Below the pieces are notes generated by a model that was not told the DNA's origin, searched no databases, and was given only the letters and a program-made list of their open reading frames with translations. The translations under genes were made by a program, and so were the position numbers. From NCBI RefSeq assembly GCF_001420605.1, contig NZ_LJIZ01000003.1:372001-436000 (forward strand): a DNA stretch of 64,000 bases. Reading direction: 5' to 3'. This document shows positions 42,996 through 50,154 of the stretch, in pieces. The stretch is from Bacillus sp. FJAT-25509. Its GTDB lineage: Bacteria; Bacillota; Bacilli; Bacillales; Bacillaceae_G. Numbering within the stretch: position 1 is the first letter of the stretch; each line of letters starts with the position of its first letter.

Positions 42996-44225
42996 TTATT
43001 TAGAAATGATGAGTTCATTTTCATTTTGTTGATTTTGATCATAGTTAAAAGTAATTTTTTTGTTAAATAGTAAGTAGCTTGTTACACATAAAATCATAAT
43101 GATTAGACTTCCATGAAACAACCAAACAAGATGTGGCATTGATAAGAATGATAATAATGGTGATGCAGCTACAAAACCAATCGTAAAACCAACCCTATTT
43201 AACAAATTTGCGACTCCGAAGATTCTACCTCTTATGGAATTATCGGTTTTTTGAATCATTGTTGAAAAATAAGTACCTGCAGCATTATCAAAAAAGCCTG
43301 TAAAAAATGCAAAGAAGAATACTACCCATAAAATGTGATTCGATAAAAATAAAATGAAGCCGATTGATGTTAAAACTGAAGTTCCGTAATACATAAATAG
43401 ATAATGTTGTTTTAACCAAGAGACCTTCGGAATTAACCAAGTTGAAAGGATTCCGCCAATACCCCAAGTTCCCCAAATGAGCCCTTGATAAAATGTTGCA
43501 TGTTCCGAGCTAATTTTTTCTGCTAATATTGGTACTCCGACATTATGAGAGCTTGCTGAGAATGTTTGAAATAGAAATATAATGAATACGAATACTAATA
43601 GAGGTTTGATAAGCACATACGTTTTTACTTCTTTTAAATCATAAAATAATTGTTTCCATTGATTGTTAACACCTTTTTTAACCGTATTTTCCCATTTATA
43701 AAAGATTAGGACATATGCAGATAAGAAATAGGAAAGAGCATCTATTCCAATGATTACTCGAAAATCTACAATGGTTGATAAAAATGCTGAACCTAAAAAT
43801 CCAATAACCATACTAATTGCAGCAAGTCGCGAAATAAAAGCATTTATTTTTAAAATATTTTCTTCTCCAAATATTTGGGGTAAATCCGCACTAAAACTAA
43901 CTGAAAAAAAGCTTCCTAATGCGCCAATGATAAATGCTACAATCGCAAACATTAAAGGTGAAGGGAAAATACATAAAAGTAGTATACTCAATCCTCTAGT
44001 AATATCGCTGAATATCATTAGCTTTCTTCGATTATATCGATCTGCAATTACACCAGAAAATAAACTTGTTAAAATCCCTCCACAAACGCGAAGGGCTAAA
44101 ACCGCTGCCAGCCATGATGTACTTTTCGTCATCGAGTAGATGACCGCATTCATAACAACCAATTCCATCATACTACCTATATCCGAGAACGCCTTTGTAT
44201 ATAAAAAATAGACTTTCTTTCCCAT
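42996..44225 (-). CDS. MFS transporter, macrolide-efflux (MefA-like) type
   Basis: 409 residues with twelve membrane helices. Motif A appears as GVIADRYNRRKLMIFSDITR and the second-half counterpart as FTGFFDNAAGTYFSTMIQ, both typical of the MFS_3/MefA-like exporters, and SIRGRIFGVANLLNRVG follows. Members export macrolides, bacitracin or siderophores. GAAGGGA ribosome site. Upstream sits a 14-codon leader peptide and a TetR operator, so expression is likely controlled at transcription and perhaps by ribosome stalling. Confidence 0.88.
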   Translation of the reverse strand: MGKKVYFLYTKAFSDIGSMMELVVMNAVIYSMTKSTSWLAAVLALRVCGGILTSLFSGVIADRYNRRKLMIFSDITRGLSILLLCIFPSPLMFAIVAFIIGALGSFFSVSFSADLPQIFGEENILKINAFISRLAAISMVIGFLGSAFLSTIVDFRVIIGIDALSYFLSAYVLIFYKWENTVKKGVNNQWKQLFYDLKEVKTYVLIKPLLVFVFIIFLFQTFSASSHNVGVPILAEKISSEHATFYQGLIWGTWGIGGILSTWLIPKVSWLKQHYLFMYYGTSVLTSIGFILFLSNHILWVVFFFAFFTGFFDNAAGTYFSTMIQKTDNSIRGRIFGVANLLNRVGFTIGFVAASPLLSFLSMPHLVWLFHGSLIIMILCVTSYLLFNKKITFNYDQNQQNENELIISK

Positions 44226-44267
44226 TAAAATCCCTTCATTCTACCAAAATTAAAAACTACACCCCTA

Positions 44268-44312
44268 TTAATACATAGACAAACAAATAATTCTAATTTG
44301 GACTGAATTCAT
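44268..44312 (-). CDS. Leader peptide MNSVQIRIICLSMY upstream of the exporter
   Basis: 14 codons with a near-perfect ribosome site (AAAGGAGG, 7 nt before ATG), ending 42 nt before the exporter start. Short, well-initiated ORFs in this position occur before erm, cat and msr/mef-type resistance genes and control them through ribosome stalling. The match in position is direct; the mechanism is inferred. Confidence 0.5.
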   Translation of the reverse strand: MNSVQIRIICLSMY

Positions 44313-44334
44313 CGTAATTCCTCCTTTCCAATTA

Positions 44335-44352
44335 AAACTGACTATTAAGTTT
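44335..44352. promoter_or_regulatory. TetR operator of the MFS-GNAT operon
   Basis: AAACTGACTATTAAGTTT, an imperfect palindrome with AAACT/AGTTT arms, 16 of 18 identical to the site before the tetR gene at 45109. Confidence 0.7.
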
Positions 44353-44458
44353 ATTTTATTCTATGATTAGTGTATGTTGTTTGCATTATTTTTAACATAA
44401 AAAATTTTCTGAATTTAAATTTTAGGTAGAAAAGTATTTACACTCTCTACCCAAAATT

Positions 44459-45076
44459 TTAATTTTCAATGACTATATAAGACATAATCATTTCTTCGGC
44501 GGCTTTAAATTGTGCTTTGTAAATTTCATCTTCTTCTACAACTGAATAATGTAAGCAAATTCCATCGATATTAGCCCAAAACAAACTAGAAATAATATCA
44601 GGATCGATTGTTTTCTTAAATTCACCAGATTCGATTCCTTGTTTAATAATTTCACTTAAAAATAAACGATATTGATTTTTATACCTTTCGATCATTATGG
44701 CTTGTAGATTTTCATGCCTTGCTGAATTAATCCAAAACTCCATATGCACTCTAATCATATTTCGCCATAATTCTGTTAAAGAAATTTCACTATACATTTG
44801 AAATAACTCTTTTAACTTATCTTTTGATGAACTAAAGTTTTGAAAACGTTGATTAATTTTTTCAAATGTTTGAACTGTTCTTTCTTGCATTAAAGTTAAA
44901 TAAAGTTCTTCCTTACTTTTAAAATAATTATAAATTAGGCCTTTACTCGTTTTGGAATATGCAACAATATCATCCATTGTTGTCGTATGATATCCTTTTT
45001 CTCCAAAACATTTTAAAGCACTTTCAAGAAGACTCTCCCTTTTGCGTTCTTTGTAATCATCTGAGACTTTTGGCAT
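44459..45076 (-). CDS. TetR-family transcriptional regulator
   Basis: 205 residues from ATG 45076 (AAAGGAA before it). The N-terminal HTH is canonical: RESLLESALKCFGEKGYHTT, TMDDIVAYSKTSKGLIYNYF and KSKEELYLTLM. The ligand half resembles the TetR C-terminal family 5/6 with a W in LFWANIDGICLHY. It is transcribed separately but in the same direction as the exporter and acetyltransferase, and identical operators precede both transcripts, so it very likely represses itself and them until a ligand binds. Confidence 0.9.
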   Translation of the reverse strand: MPKVSDDYKERKRESLLESALKCFGEKGYHTTTMDDIVAYSKTSKGLIYNYFKSKEELYLTLMQERTVQTFEKINQRFQNFSSSKDKLKELFQMYSEISLTELWRNMIRVHMEFWINSARHENLQAIMIERYKNQYRLFLSEIIKQGIESGEFKKTIDPDIISSLFWANIDGICLHYSVVEEDEIYKAQFKAAEEMIMSYIVIEN

Positions 45077-45108
45077 TGAACACATTCCTTTACTCATTAA
45101 ATATATTT

Positions 45109-45126
45109 AAACTGACTGTTTAGTTT
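45109..45126. promoter_or_regulatory. TetR autoregulatory operator
   Basis: AAACTGACTGTTTAGTTT, 32 nt before the tetR start. Shares 16 of 18 bases with the site at 44335. Confidence 0.7.
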
Positions 45127-45225
45127 AGTTTATCAACTAAATTATGGAATTTCAATAAAACATTCAAAATAATCACACGATTTTTTTAAAATTTATAGGC
45201 TCTATTAAAGTAGAGTGTTGATTTT

Positions 45226-45259
45226 CTTATTCAACAAAATGGCAGTTTAATTGAATAAG
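45226..45259. repeat. Dispersed inverted repeat, copy 1
   Basis: CTTATTCAA / TTGAATAAG arms around CAAAATGGCAGTTTAA. A second copy with 29 of 33 identical bases is at 48688. Both lie about 70-105 nt before a plus-strand envelope-protein gene. Confidence 0.6.
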
Positions 45260-45290
45260 GATGAACCGAAATTCTTTGAACAAAAAGGTT

Positions 45291-45330
45291 AAATTCCCCC
45301 AAATTATCTAAGTCGAATGAAGTGTATAAT
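45291..45330 (+). promoter_or_regulatory. Promoter with CCCCC element
   Basis: AAATTCCCCCAAATTAT at 45291-45307 followed 24 nt after the C tract by TATAAT (45325-45330). The 17-mer is identical to the reverse complement at 9874-9890, and the same spacing is seen before the subtilase gene. Confidence 0.45.
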
Positions 45331-45363
45331 TAACTAAGGAATTATAAAAATGGAGGAATTGTA

Positions 45364-45525
45364 GTGCGTTGGGTAATAAATATTTTATTTGTTTTATTAC
45401 TGTGTGGTTATTTTATATTAGATAAGAAAGGTGTCCGACAAAATAAAAAGTTAACCAGAGTCATTTGGATATTAATAGCACATATTTCAATCGCCCTATT
45501 GGTGATTAATAATCTAGATTACTAA
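45364..45525 (+). CDS. Small two-helix membrane protein
   Basis: 53 residues starting at GTG 45364 with GGAGG seven bases before: VRWVINILFVLLLCGYFILD, then KKGVRQNKKLTR and VIWILIAHISIALLVINNLDY. Two membrane helices joined by a basic loop. No family recognised. Promoter with the CCCCC element lies directly upstream. Confidence 0.65.
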   Translation: MRWVINILFVLLLCGYFILDKKGVRQNKKLTRVIWILIAHISIALLVINNLDY

Positions 45526-45531
45526 AACAAA

Positions 45532-45640
45532 TTATATTGAACTTTCAGGTACACCAAATGCAAATCCTTCATCTACTTCCGAAGGCTCCAAATATTTAAC
45601 CCAACCTTCATATAGGTATGAAATAAAGTTTGACAAAAAT
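45532..45640 (-). pseudogene. C-terminal fragment of an unknown gene
   Basis: Minus-strand frame NFISYLYEGWVKYLEPSEVD, EGFAFGVPESSI ends in TAA at 45532 but is preceded by a stop and has no start. Codon use is protein-like. A truncated gene end left by a rearrangement is the simplest reading; family unknown. Confidence 0.35.
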
Positions 45641-45670
45641 CCCTTTCAAATCCTCATATTAGTCAAAATA

Positions 45671-45714
45671 AGAGAATCCATTTCGAAAAATGATTGATCA
45701 AAATGGATTCTTCT
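45671..45714. terminator. Hairpin GAGAATCCATTT / AAATGGATTC..CTC
   Basis: Long stem with 17-nt loop, one small internal asymmetry, and only short T runs. It could end transcription from the small membrane gene at 45364 or belong to the lost minus-strand gene. Confidence 0.45.
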
Positions 45715-46033
45715 CTAACAAATTTCAATTTCGTTTTTATAAAAAAGTTTGATCATTTTTTTCCAATGTTGTTCAACAATCAGTTTTGGTTGAAGACTCG
45801 ATTTCAATATAATTTTATTATTATTCGAGCGATACGGCAACGATTTCTGTTTTATGGGGCCATTTTAAACCAGCCGATAATACTTCAAAAGCTTCTTAAT
45901 GAATCAATGCCATACCAGGAAAAACGATGTTATCACCGGAGAAATGTTATCGGCACATTCGGCTACAATAGTCATTTACTTTACGAATCGTTGCCACTCC
46001 CCAAATTGAGGCCACACTCACTTCAACAGTCCG
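45715..46033. other. Spacer at the left border of the GC-rich cassette
   Basis: A 118-codon plus-strand frame is open here but lacks a ribosome site, has no recognisable domain and crosses the composition change, so I do not call it. The G+C content rises from about 45830 onward, marking the border of the acquired cassette. Confidence 0.4.
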
Positions 46034-46438
46034 TCAACCCCTACCGCTAAACCGTTTGATCGCTTCCTCGGTCACCGGCTCGAAGAGGTTAACTAGGTTG
46101 CCATCGGGATCACGGAACAGCATAGCACGGTTCCCCCACGGCATCGTGGTCGGTTCTTTTACCCACTCGTCGACAAACGGCTTCAAGCGCTCGTATTTTG
46201 CATCGACATCGTGGACGCGGAACTCGATGATGACAGTGTGATTATCGGCTGCCACTGCGGAACCAGTGCCGAACAGTGGCACCGTCTGGGTGTGGCCGAT
46301 CGCCAGGGTACACGAAGGCACAACGAGTTCGGCAAAAACAGGTGCGAGGCGTTCCGTGGAAACCTCCAAGACTTTCTCATAGAACTCGACGAGGCGATCC
46401 ACGTCGTCAGTAATGATGCGTACAGAAGCAAAATTCAT
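46034..46438 (-). CDS. VOC-family (glyoxalase/bleomycin-resistance-like) protein
   Basis: 134 residues with the beta-alpha-beta-beta-beta repeat of the VOC fold: FASVRIITDDVDRLVEFYEK then HTVIIEFRVHDVDAKYERLK, and the C-terminal AMLFRDPDGNLVNLFEPV in which the Glu is the usual metal ligand. VOC members include glyoxalases, dioxygenases and antibiotic-binding proteins; this one is unassigned. The gene is distinctly GC-richer than the window and follows a YafY regulator gene, the usual pairing in which the regulator controls the VOC gene. Confidence 0.88.
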   Translation of the reverse strand: MNFASVRIITDDVDRLVEFYEKVLEVSTERLAPVFAELVVPSCTLAIGHTQTVPLFGTGSAVAADNHTVIIEFRVHDVDAKYERLKPFVDEWVKEPTTMPWGNRAMLFRDPDGNLVNLFEPVTEEAIKRFSGRG

Positions 46439-46469
46439 AAGATATCATCCTTCCTAAAATAAATCTGAT

Positions 46470-46538
46470 TTAATCAGTAACTGAACCATTTGGTCCAACG
46501 GTCATCCTCCACGCCTGATTGCTGCTCGATTGATCCAT
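46470..46538 (-). CDS. Possible 22-residue peptide before the VOC gene
   Basis: MDQSSSNQAWRMTVGPNGSV plus TD, with TTGGAGG before the ATG. It fills the spacer between the regulator and the VOC gene. Could be a leader peptide or the remnant of a longer gene; no other support. Confidence 0.25.
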   Translation of the reverse strand: MDQSSSNQAWRMTVGPNGSVTD

Positions 46539-46614
46539 AGTGTCCTCCAACCGATGCAAGACAACCTTCGCATTAATCTCTCACTCCTTTACGTTTACTT
46601 ACTCTGATTATAAG

Positions 46615-46650
46615 AAAACGCTACTGACAACAGTATGTCAGTAGCGTTTT
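46615..46650 (-). terminator. Strong terminator overlapping the end of the YafY gene
   Basis: AAAACGCTACTGACA / TGTCAGTAGCGTTTT, a perfect 15-bp stem with 6-nt loop, covering the last codons of the regulator. It separates the regulator from the VOC gene. Confidence 0.85.
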
Positions 46651-47585
46651 AACATTTTTTCGGCTTCCTCACGAATCCGATTTCGGAATGATTCAGGCTC
46701 CAATACAATCACACCCGCTCCCCAGCCAAGCACCCATTGAAGCAATTCTTCCAGTTGACGAACACGTAACACCACGTACAATCCATCTTGATGTTCTTCC
46801 ATATCCTCTATGTAATGATAGTTCGATTCCTTCACCCTATCTGAGATGTCAGGGTTAAATTGAAGGCGAACTTGTAAGTGTCGATCATCCGGAGGGGTAT
46901 AATCCCTTAAATTAAAATATGCCGGCAGTTCAAATCGTTCTTCCAGATCAATAAGTTTCGTCATTCGGGACAAGCGAAAATGGCGAATGTCTTGACGCAG
47001 ATCACAGCGGGCCACGAGCATCCACGATCCTTGAATGAGCACCAATCCATAGGGAGCAACGGTGCGAACACTATGGCGATTCCCTTCAAAATCTGCCAGT
47101 CTTTTTGCATAATGAAAGCCGATTTTTCGCTCGTTTAATATCGCTCGACGGATCTTTTCTAGATATTTCTTTTCTTTTGACGGCTTGACCTGTTTATCAG
47201 AAATGAGCAAACGCATAGACTTGCGTGTACGAGATGCTTCGTTGCGAACGCTCTCCGATAGAATGGCCTCGATTTTACCGCGAGCGGCTTGAGCCCTGAC
47301 ACGATAATCATCATCAAATTGTTGTTCGATAAAGTCTGTTCCAATCAACAAGCTCACGGCTTCTTGTACATTGAAACTGATCGGCGGCAGGAAATAGCCT
47401 TCCATCAAGGAATATCCTGTCCCAGGGGCTCCTATGATCGGCACGCCCGCTTCACTCAGCGCCTGTATGTCGCGATAGATGGTCCGTACGCTAGTTTCAA
47501 ATAGGGTCGCCAAATCTTCGGCCCGTACTATTTCTTTACGTTCTAGCTCCAGCACGATGGCTAACAAACGGTCTGTTTTGTTCAT
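46638..47585 (-). CDS. YafY-family regulator (HTH_11 plus WYL domain)
   Basis: 315 residues. N-terminal HTH: TDRLLAIVLELERKEIVRAE, LATLFETSVRTIYRDIQALS and VPIIGAPGTGYSLMEGYFLP. The C-terminal half is a WYL domain with IGFHYAKRLADFEGNRHSVR, APYGLVLIQGSWMLVARCDL (WYL-type core) and the C-terminal extension IEDMEEHQDGLYVVLRVRQL. WYL regulators sense ligands or nucleic acid. GC-rich codon use shows recent transfer together with the VOC gene. A 6-bp inverted repeat at 47606 is a likely operator. Confidence 0.9.
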   Translation of the reverse strand: MNKTDRLLAIVLELERKEIVRAEDLATLFETSVRTIYRDIQALSEAGVPIIGAPGTGYSLMEGYFLPPISFNVQEAVSLLIGTDFIEQQFDDDYRVRAQAARGKIEAILSESVRNEASRTRKSMRLLISDKQVKPSKEKKYLEKIRRAILNERKIGFHYAKRLADFEGNRHSVRTVAPYGLVLIQGSWMLVARCDLRQDIRHFRLSRMTKLIDLEERFELPAYFNLRDYTPPDDRHLQVRLQFNPDISDRVKESNYHYIEDMEEHQDGLYVVLRVRQLEELLQWVLGWGAGVIVLEPESFRNRIREEAEKMLKRY

Positions 47586-47605
47586 TGGTTGCCCCCTTGA
47601 AAGTT

Positions 47606-47621
47606 TATTACAAAAGTAATA
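47606..47621. promoter_or_regulatory. Candidate operator of the YafY regulator
   Basis: TATTAC, AAAA, GTAATA: perfect inverted repeat 21 nt upstream of the regulator start. Confidence 0.5.
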
Positions 47622-47827
47622 GTATCACATCTTAATGGAGAAGATGATTTAACGAATCTGGATAAAAGAGGTATTTAAATGTCTGTCTCAAATTTATCTT
47701 AACCAAGGTACTCATCCTTTTTTTGTTGTTAATTACAACAACGATTGTATCATTATTTATAAAACTCGAATACCAACAATAGTAGGATTTACTAATGCAA
47801 CTATCCTCCAAATACATAAATAAGAAA

Positions 47828-48605
47828 GTAGGGAAATCTCTCACGAGACTTCCCCCTTATCAAACCGTACGTGCCCTATTAAGGCATACGGCTTACCCAT
47901 ATGTTATATTGATTACCAAGAAGTTGCGTTTCAGGCATTATACATCCACTCTTGGCTCATTACTATTCCATACATTTTCTTAATGTTCATCCAATCGGTT
48001 TTACCGCAGTAACTCGATTGTTAACATAACATCTTGTCCATGACATGGACCCATAGGTCGTTCCCCTTCCATTCATTCGGTGTTATGGTCACCGAACTAC
48101 TCCTGTACTATGAGAACGTCTGACTTCTCCACCCGTTCTTCATCACTTCGGATTACCCTTATAGATTAGAACCCTGCCTGTTTGGTAAGGTGGAGACCTC
48201 ACGGGGTCATCGCATTTTCCTTCAAGACATACCCTGCACCATCACGTTATAAGTCACATTTCCTCGTTCTGACTTCTAAAGAAAATGCCATTTTAGTGGG
48301 CTTCCTCACTTTTCGAAAAGTCGCCAACTTACTCCGCCGCCGTGCTTCACACTTCTTGCATTAGGGTCTATCTTTTCGTCTACGGGTCTCTCAATTTACC
48401 GCATCTCCTTCAGACAATACCTCGCGATAATGCCCTAGATTAGACTTCTCGAGCTAGGTCAGTCTCCTCGAGTATGGATTTTCACCATCTGGAATTCATA
48501 ATTTTATCCTTCATCCAGTCGTTACACCGAAGTGTCGTCTCTGTCTAAATAAAATAATTGAAGGGCGCTGACTAGGTCAGCACCCTATGCGACTGCCCGT
48601 CGCAC
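47828..48605 (-). mobile_element. Group II intron lacking its reverse transcriptase gene
   Basis: Minus strand. The 5' end GTGCGACGGGCAGTCGC and domain I blocks (AAGGAGATGCGG, GGTGAAAATCC) start at 48605. Domain V is AAGCCGTATGCC and GGCACGTACGGTTT around the catalytic triad at about 47858-47893, followed by a domain VI hairpin (GGGGGAAGTCTC / GAGATTTCCC) and an end near 47828. About 778 nt in total. A short open stretch GKTDWMNIKKMYGIVMSQEW looks like the start of the intron protein, but it stops after 24 codons, so the maturase has been deleted. Any mobility would need a protein in trans. Confidence 0.82.
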
Positions 48606-48630
48606 AAAAAGCAGCCAATGGCTGCTTTTA
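48606..48630. terminator. Terminator hairpin directly at the intron 5' junction
   Basis: AAAAAGCAGCC / GGCTGCTTTT with 3-nt loop; the intron begins immediately after it on the minus strand. Confidence 0.8.
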
Positions 48631-48655
48631 ATCTTCAACTATTGCATGCGTTCAA

Positions 48656-48687
48656 TAACGATCGGCTGCTTCGGCGGTCGTTTTTTT
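48656..48687 (+). terminator. Orphan plus-strand terminator
   Basis: AACGATCG / CGGTCGTT stem followed by T8, with no intact plus-strand gene upstream; it probably belonged to a gene removed by the intron or the cassette insertion. Confidence 0.7.
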
Positions 48688-48719
48688 TATTCAACAAAAT
48701 GGAAGTATAGTTCAATAAG
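48688..48719. repeat. Dispersed inverted repeat, copy 2
   Basis: TTATTCAA...TTCAATAA around CAAAATGGAAGTATAG; 29 of 33 bases match the copy at 45226. Confidence 0.6.
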
Positions 48720-48790
48720 AAAAGGAATATATGAGTGGAAAATTGAATTAATATAGTAGTGTTTGAGAGGTAAATTAGGAGGAACATTTT

Positions 48791-49177
48791 GTGAGAAGAT
48801 TATTCTTGTCCATTTGTTTATTAGTTATTGTAGTAGTTTTAACATCCTGTCAAAAAAAAGAAGACGGAATGACTTTTGAGTCTATTTATACAGATAAAGA
48901 AATAACTAAAATCGTATACGGAAAAAATGGGAACTTTAAAGAATTAACTGACCTTGAGAATATTAATATGTGGGTGAATAATGTCAGGAAGATTAAGTTT
49001 ATTCGTGACGAAAATCAAGAAGACCGCGCTGTCCTTTTACTATTTGACGACGGATACTCAGTAAAGGCTTATCATAAAGATAAAGAAATTGGAGACTTTA
49101 AACTACTAAAATTAAAGGGCGAATACTACAAGAGTAATACTCAATTTAATGAACAAGTAAAAACTTTATGCAAATAG
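48791..49177 (+). CDS. Small lipoprotein of unknown function
   Basis: 128 residues from GTG 48791 (AGGAGG seven to twelve bases before). Signal LFLSICLLVIVVVLTSCQKK with lipobox LTSC, then a soluble extracellular domain with KIKFIRDENQEDRAVLLLFD and DDGYSVKAYHKDKEIGDFKL, a simple beta-sheet layout seen in several Bacillus lipoproteins. Ends KTLCK. No partner genes. Function unknown. Confidence 0.75.
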   Translation: MRRLFLSICLLVIVVVLTSCQKKEDGMTFESIYTDKEITKIVYGKNGNFKELTDLENINMWVNNVRKIKFIRDENQEDRAVLLLFDDGYSVKAYHKDKEIGDFKLLKLKGEYYKSNTQFNEQVKTLCK

Positions 49178-49197
49178 AATTTTGAACTTCCTTATGT

Positions 49198-49218
49198 AAC
49201 TAAACGCTAGCGTTAGTT
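49198..49218. repeat. Palindrome AACTAAACGCTAGCGTTAGTT
   Basis: A near-perfect palindrome with core ACGCTAGCGT right after the lipoprotein gene, resembling the palindrome at 49463 on the other side of the next gene. Confidence 0.6.
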
Positions 49219-49284
49219 CTATAACAGAATTAGAAGAATAAAGAGTAATTAGAGTATTTACAAGTTGGATTTTTGGAGGTTGCT

Positions 49285-49446
49285 ATGAAAATTAAAAAGA
49301 ATCCAGTTGAAAACCTCAATGATGCAGTTAACAATTCAATGTCTGGTGACTTAAATGGAATATCAAAAATAGGATGCTTTCCTATGATTATATTAGTGGT
49401 TATTCTATTCTTTATATACCTTTTGATAAGATTAACAGGTAATTAA
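49285..49446 (+). CDS. Small membrane protein (DUF6366-like)
   Basis: 53 residues, ribosome site GGAGG seven bases before ATG. MKIKKNPVENLNDAVNNSMS, GDLNGISKIGCF and one C-terminal membrane helix (PMIILVVILFFIYLLIRLTG). The NPxxNLNDAxNxSxSGDL pattern resembles the DUF6366 family of Bacilli, known to me only as uncharacterised. Flanked on both sides by related palindromes. Confidence 0.6.
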   Translation: MKIKKNPVENLNDAVNNSMSGDLNGISKIGCFPMIILVVILFFIYLLIRLTGN

Positions 49447-49462
49447 TAACCATTTATTCTTT

Positions 49463-49489
49463 ATTTAACTAACGCAGCGTTAGTTAAAT
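49463..49489. repeat. Perfect palindrome with core ACGCAGCGT
   Basis: ATTTAACTAACGC, A, GCGTTAGTTAAAT: 13-bp perfect arms with a single central base. Lies just after the small membrane gene; could act as a terminator but has no U run. Confidence 0.7.
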
Positions 49490-49500
49490 AAGAAACTCTA

Positions 49501-49523
49501 AAGGCTGCCTAAACAGACAGCCT
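49501..49523 (+). terminator. Terminator-like hairpin (TGTCT family)
   Basis: GGCTGCCT / AGACAGCC with 4-nt loop, weak U run. Same hairpin type as at 25644 and 33842. Confidence 0.55.
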
Positions 49524-49533
49524 ATTCATAAAA

Positions 49534-49569
49534 AAAGTGACTAAAAAGTCGTTAAACTCTAGTCACTTT
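49534..49569 (-). terminator. Terminator of yqgV
   Basis: AAAGTGACTA / TAGTCACTTT stem with U run on the minus strand, 11 nt past the stop. Confidence 0.85.
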
Positions 49570-49580
49570 ATAAAGCATAA

Positions 49581-49892
49581 TTAGTTTTGTTCAAGTTTTG
49601 CTTGAACAGAAGCTAACTTACCTTCCATTGTGCTTTTCTTGTCTCGACGATCATCAATTCGAATAGTCGTTGCAACTCTTGAAATGCCATTTTCAAATGG
49701 TACCTCATGCATTTCTTGTACAACTTTTAATAATAACGGTAATTCGCCTTCAATAATTGTATTCATAGGTGTAAGCTGGAATTTTACTTCGCCATTATAC
49801 TTTTCTAAAACTTTATGTATATTTGCTACATACGCACTCACACTAGGTGTATCTGTGCCAATTGGTACGATTGAAACGTCAATAATTGCCAT
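49581..49892 (-). CDS. MTH1187-family thiamine-binding protein (YqgV-like)
   Basis: 103 residues. The whole protein fits the DUF77/MTH1187 family: IDVSIVPIGTDTPSVSAYVA, then YNGEVKFQLTPMNTIIEGEL and VPFENGISRVATTIRIDDRR. Structures of relatives show tetramers binding thiamine or HMP; some act as subunits of thiamine transporters. No thiamine genes nearby and no thiamine riboswitch is seen upstream, so the role in this locus is open. Confidence 0.88.
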   Translation of the reverse strand: MAIIDVSIVPIGTDTPSVSAYVANIHKVLEKYNGEVKFQLTPMNTIIEGELPLLLKVVQEMHEVPFENGISRVATTIRIDDRRDKKSTMEGKLASVQAKLEQN

Positions 49893-49960
49893 TTTTTGTA
49901 TTCTCCTTTTATATCAATTTGTTACATGTATATCCTAACATGTTTATGATAATAAAGAAA

Positions 49961-50046
49961 ACTCGACGATTGGCGAACTTTAAGGCGAAGACAGAGGCGT
50001 AGTTGCACTTATACTTAATTCCTAAAATTTGCAGGCAACGTCGAGT
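49961..50046. repeat. Structured repeat framed by ACTCGACG/CGTCGAGT
   Basis: 86 nt with 8-bp terminal inverted repeats, GC-richer than its flanks, and containing GCGTAGTTGCACTT (49997-50010) as well as TTTGCAGGCA before the right arm. The element at 37110 has GCGGAGTTACACTT and TTTGGCGGGCA in the same order, so both belong to one family. Confidence 0.55.
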
Positions 50047-50154
50047 CCCCTTCATAGCTGCAAATTGATAATTTCTTAATGTGAAATGAAAAATTTAACG
50101 ATCATTTATCTGCTGGCAAACATTAAACAAAAAATAGCTTTATACATCAAAAAA

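Noticed and set aside
45694-46050. 118-codon plus-strand frame at the cassette border
   Set aside because: No ribosome site, crosses the change in base composition and a hairpin, no recognisable domain; probably open by chance.
48182-48364. Short frames inside the group II intron region on the plus strand
   Set aside because: They run antisense to intron domain I and have no coding features.
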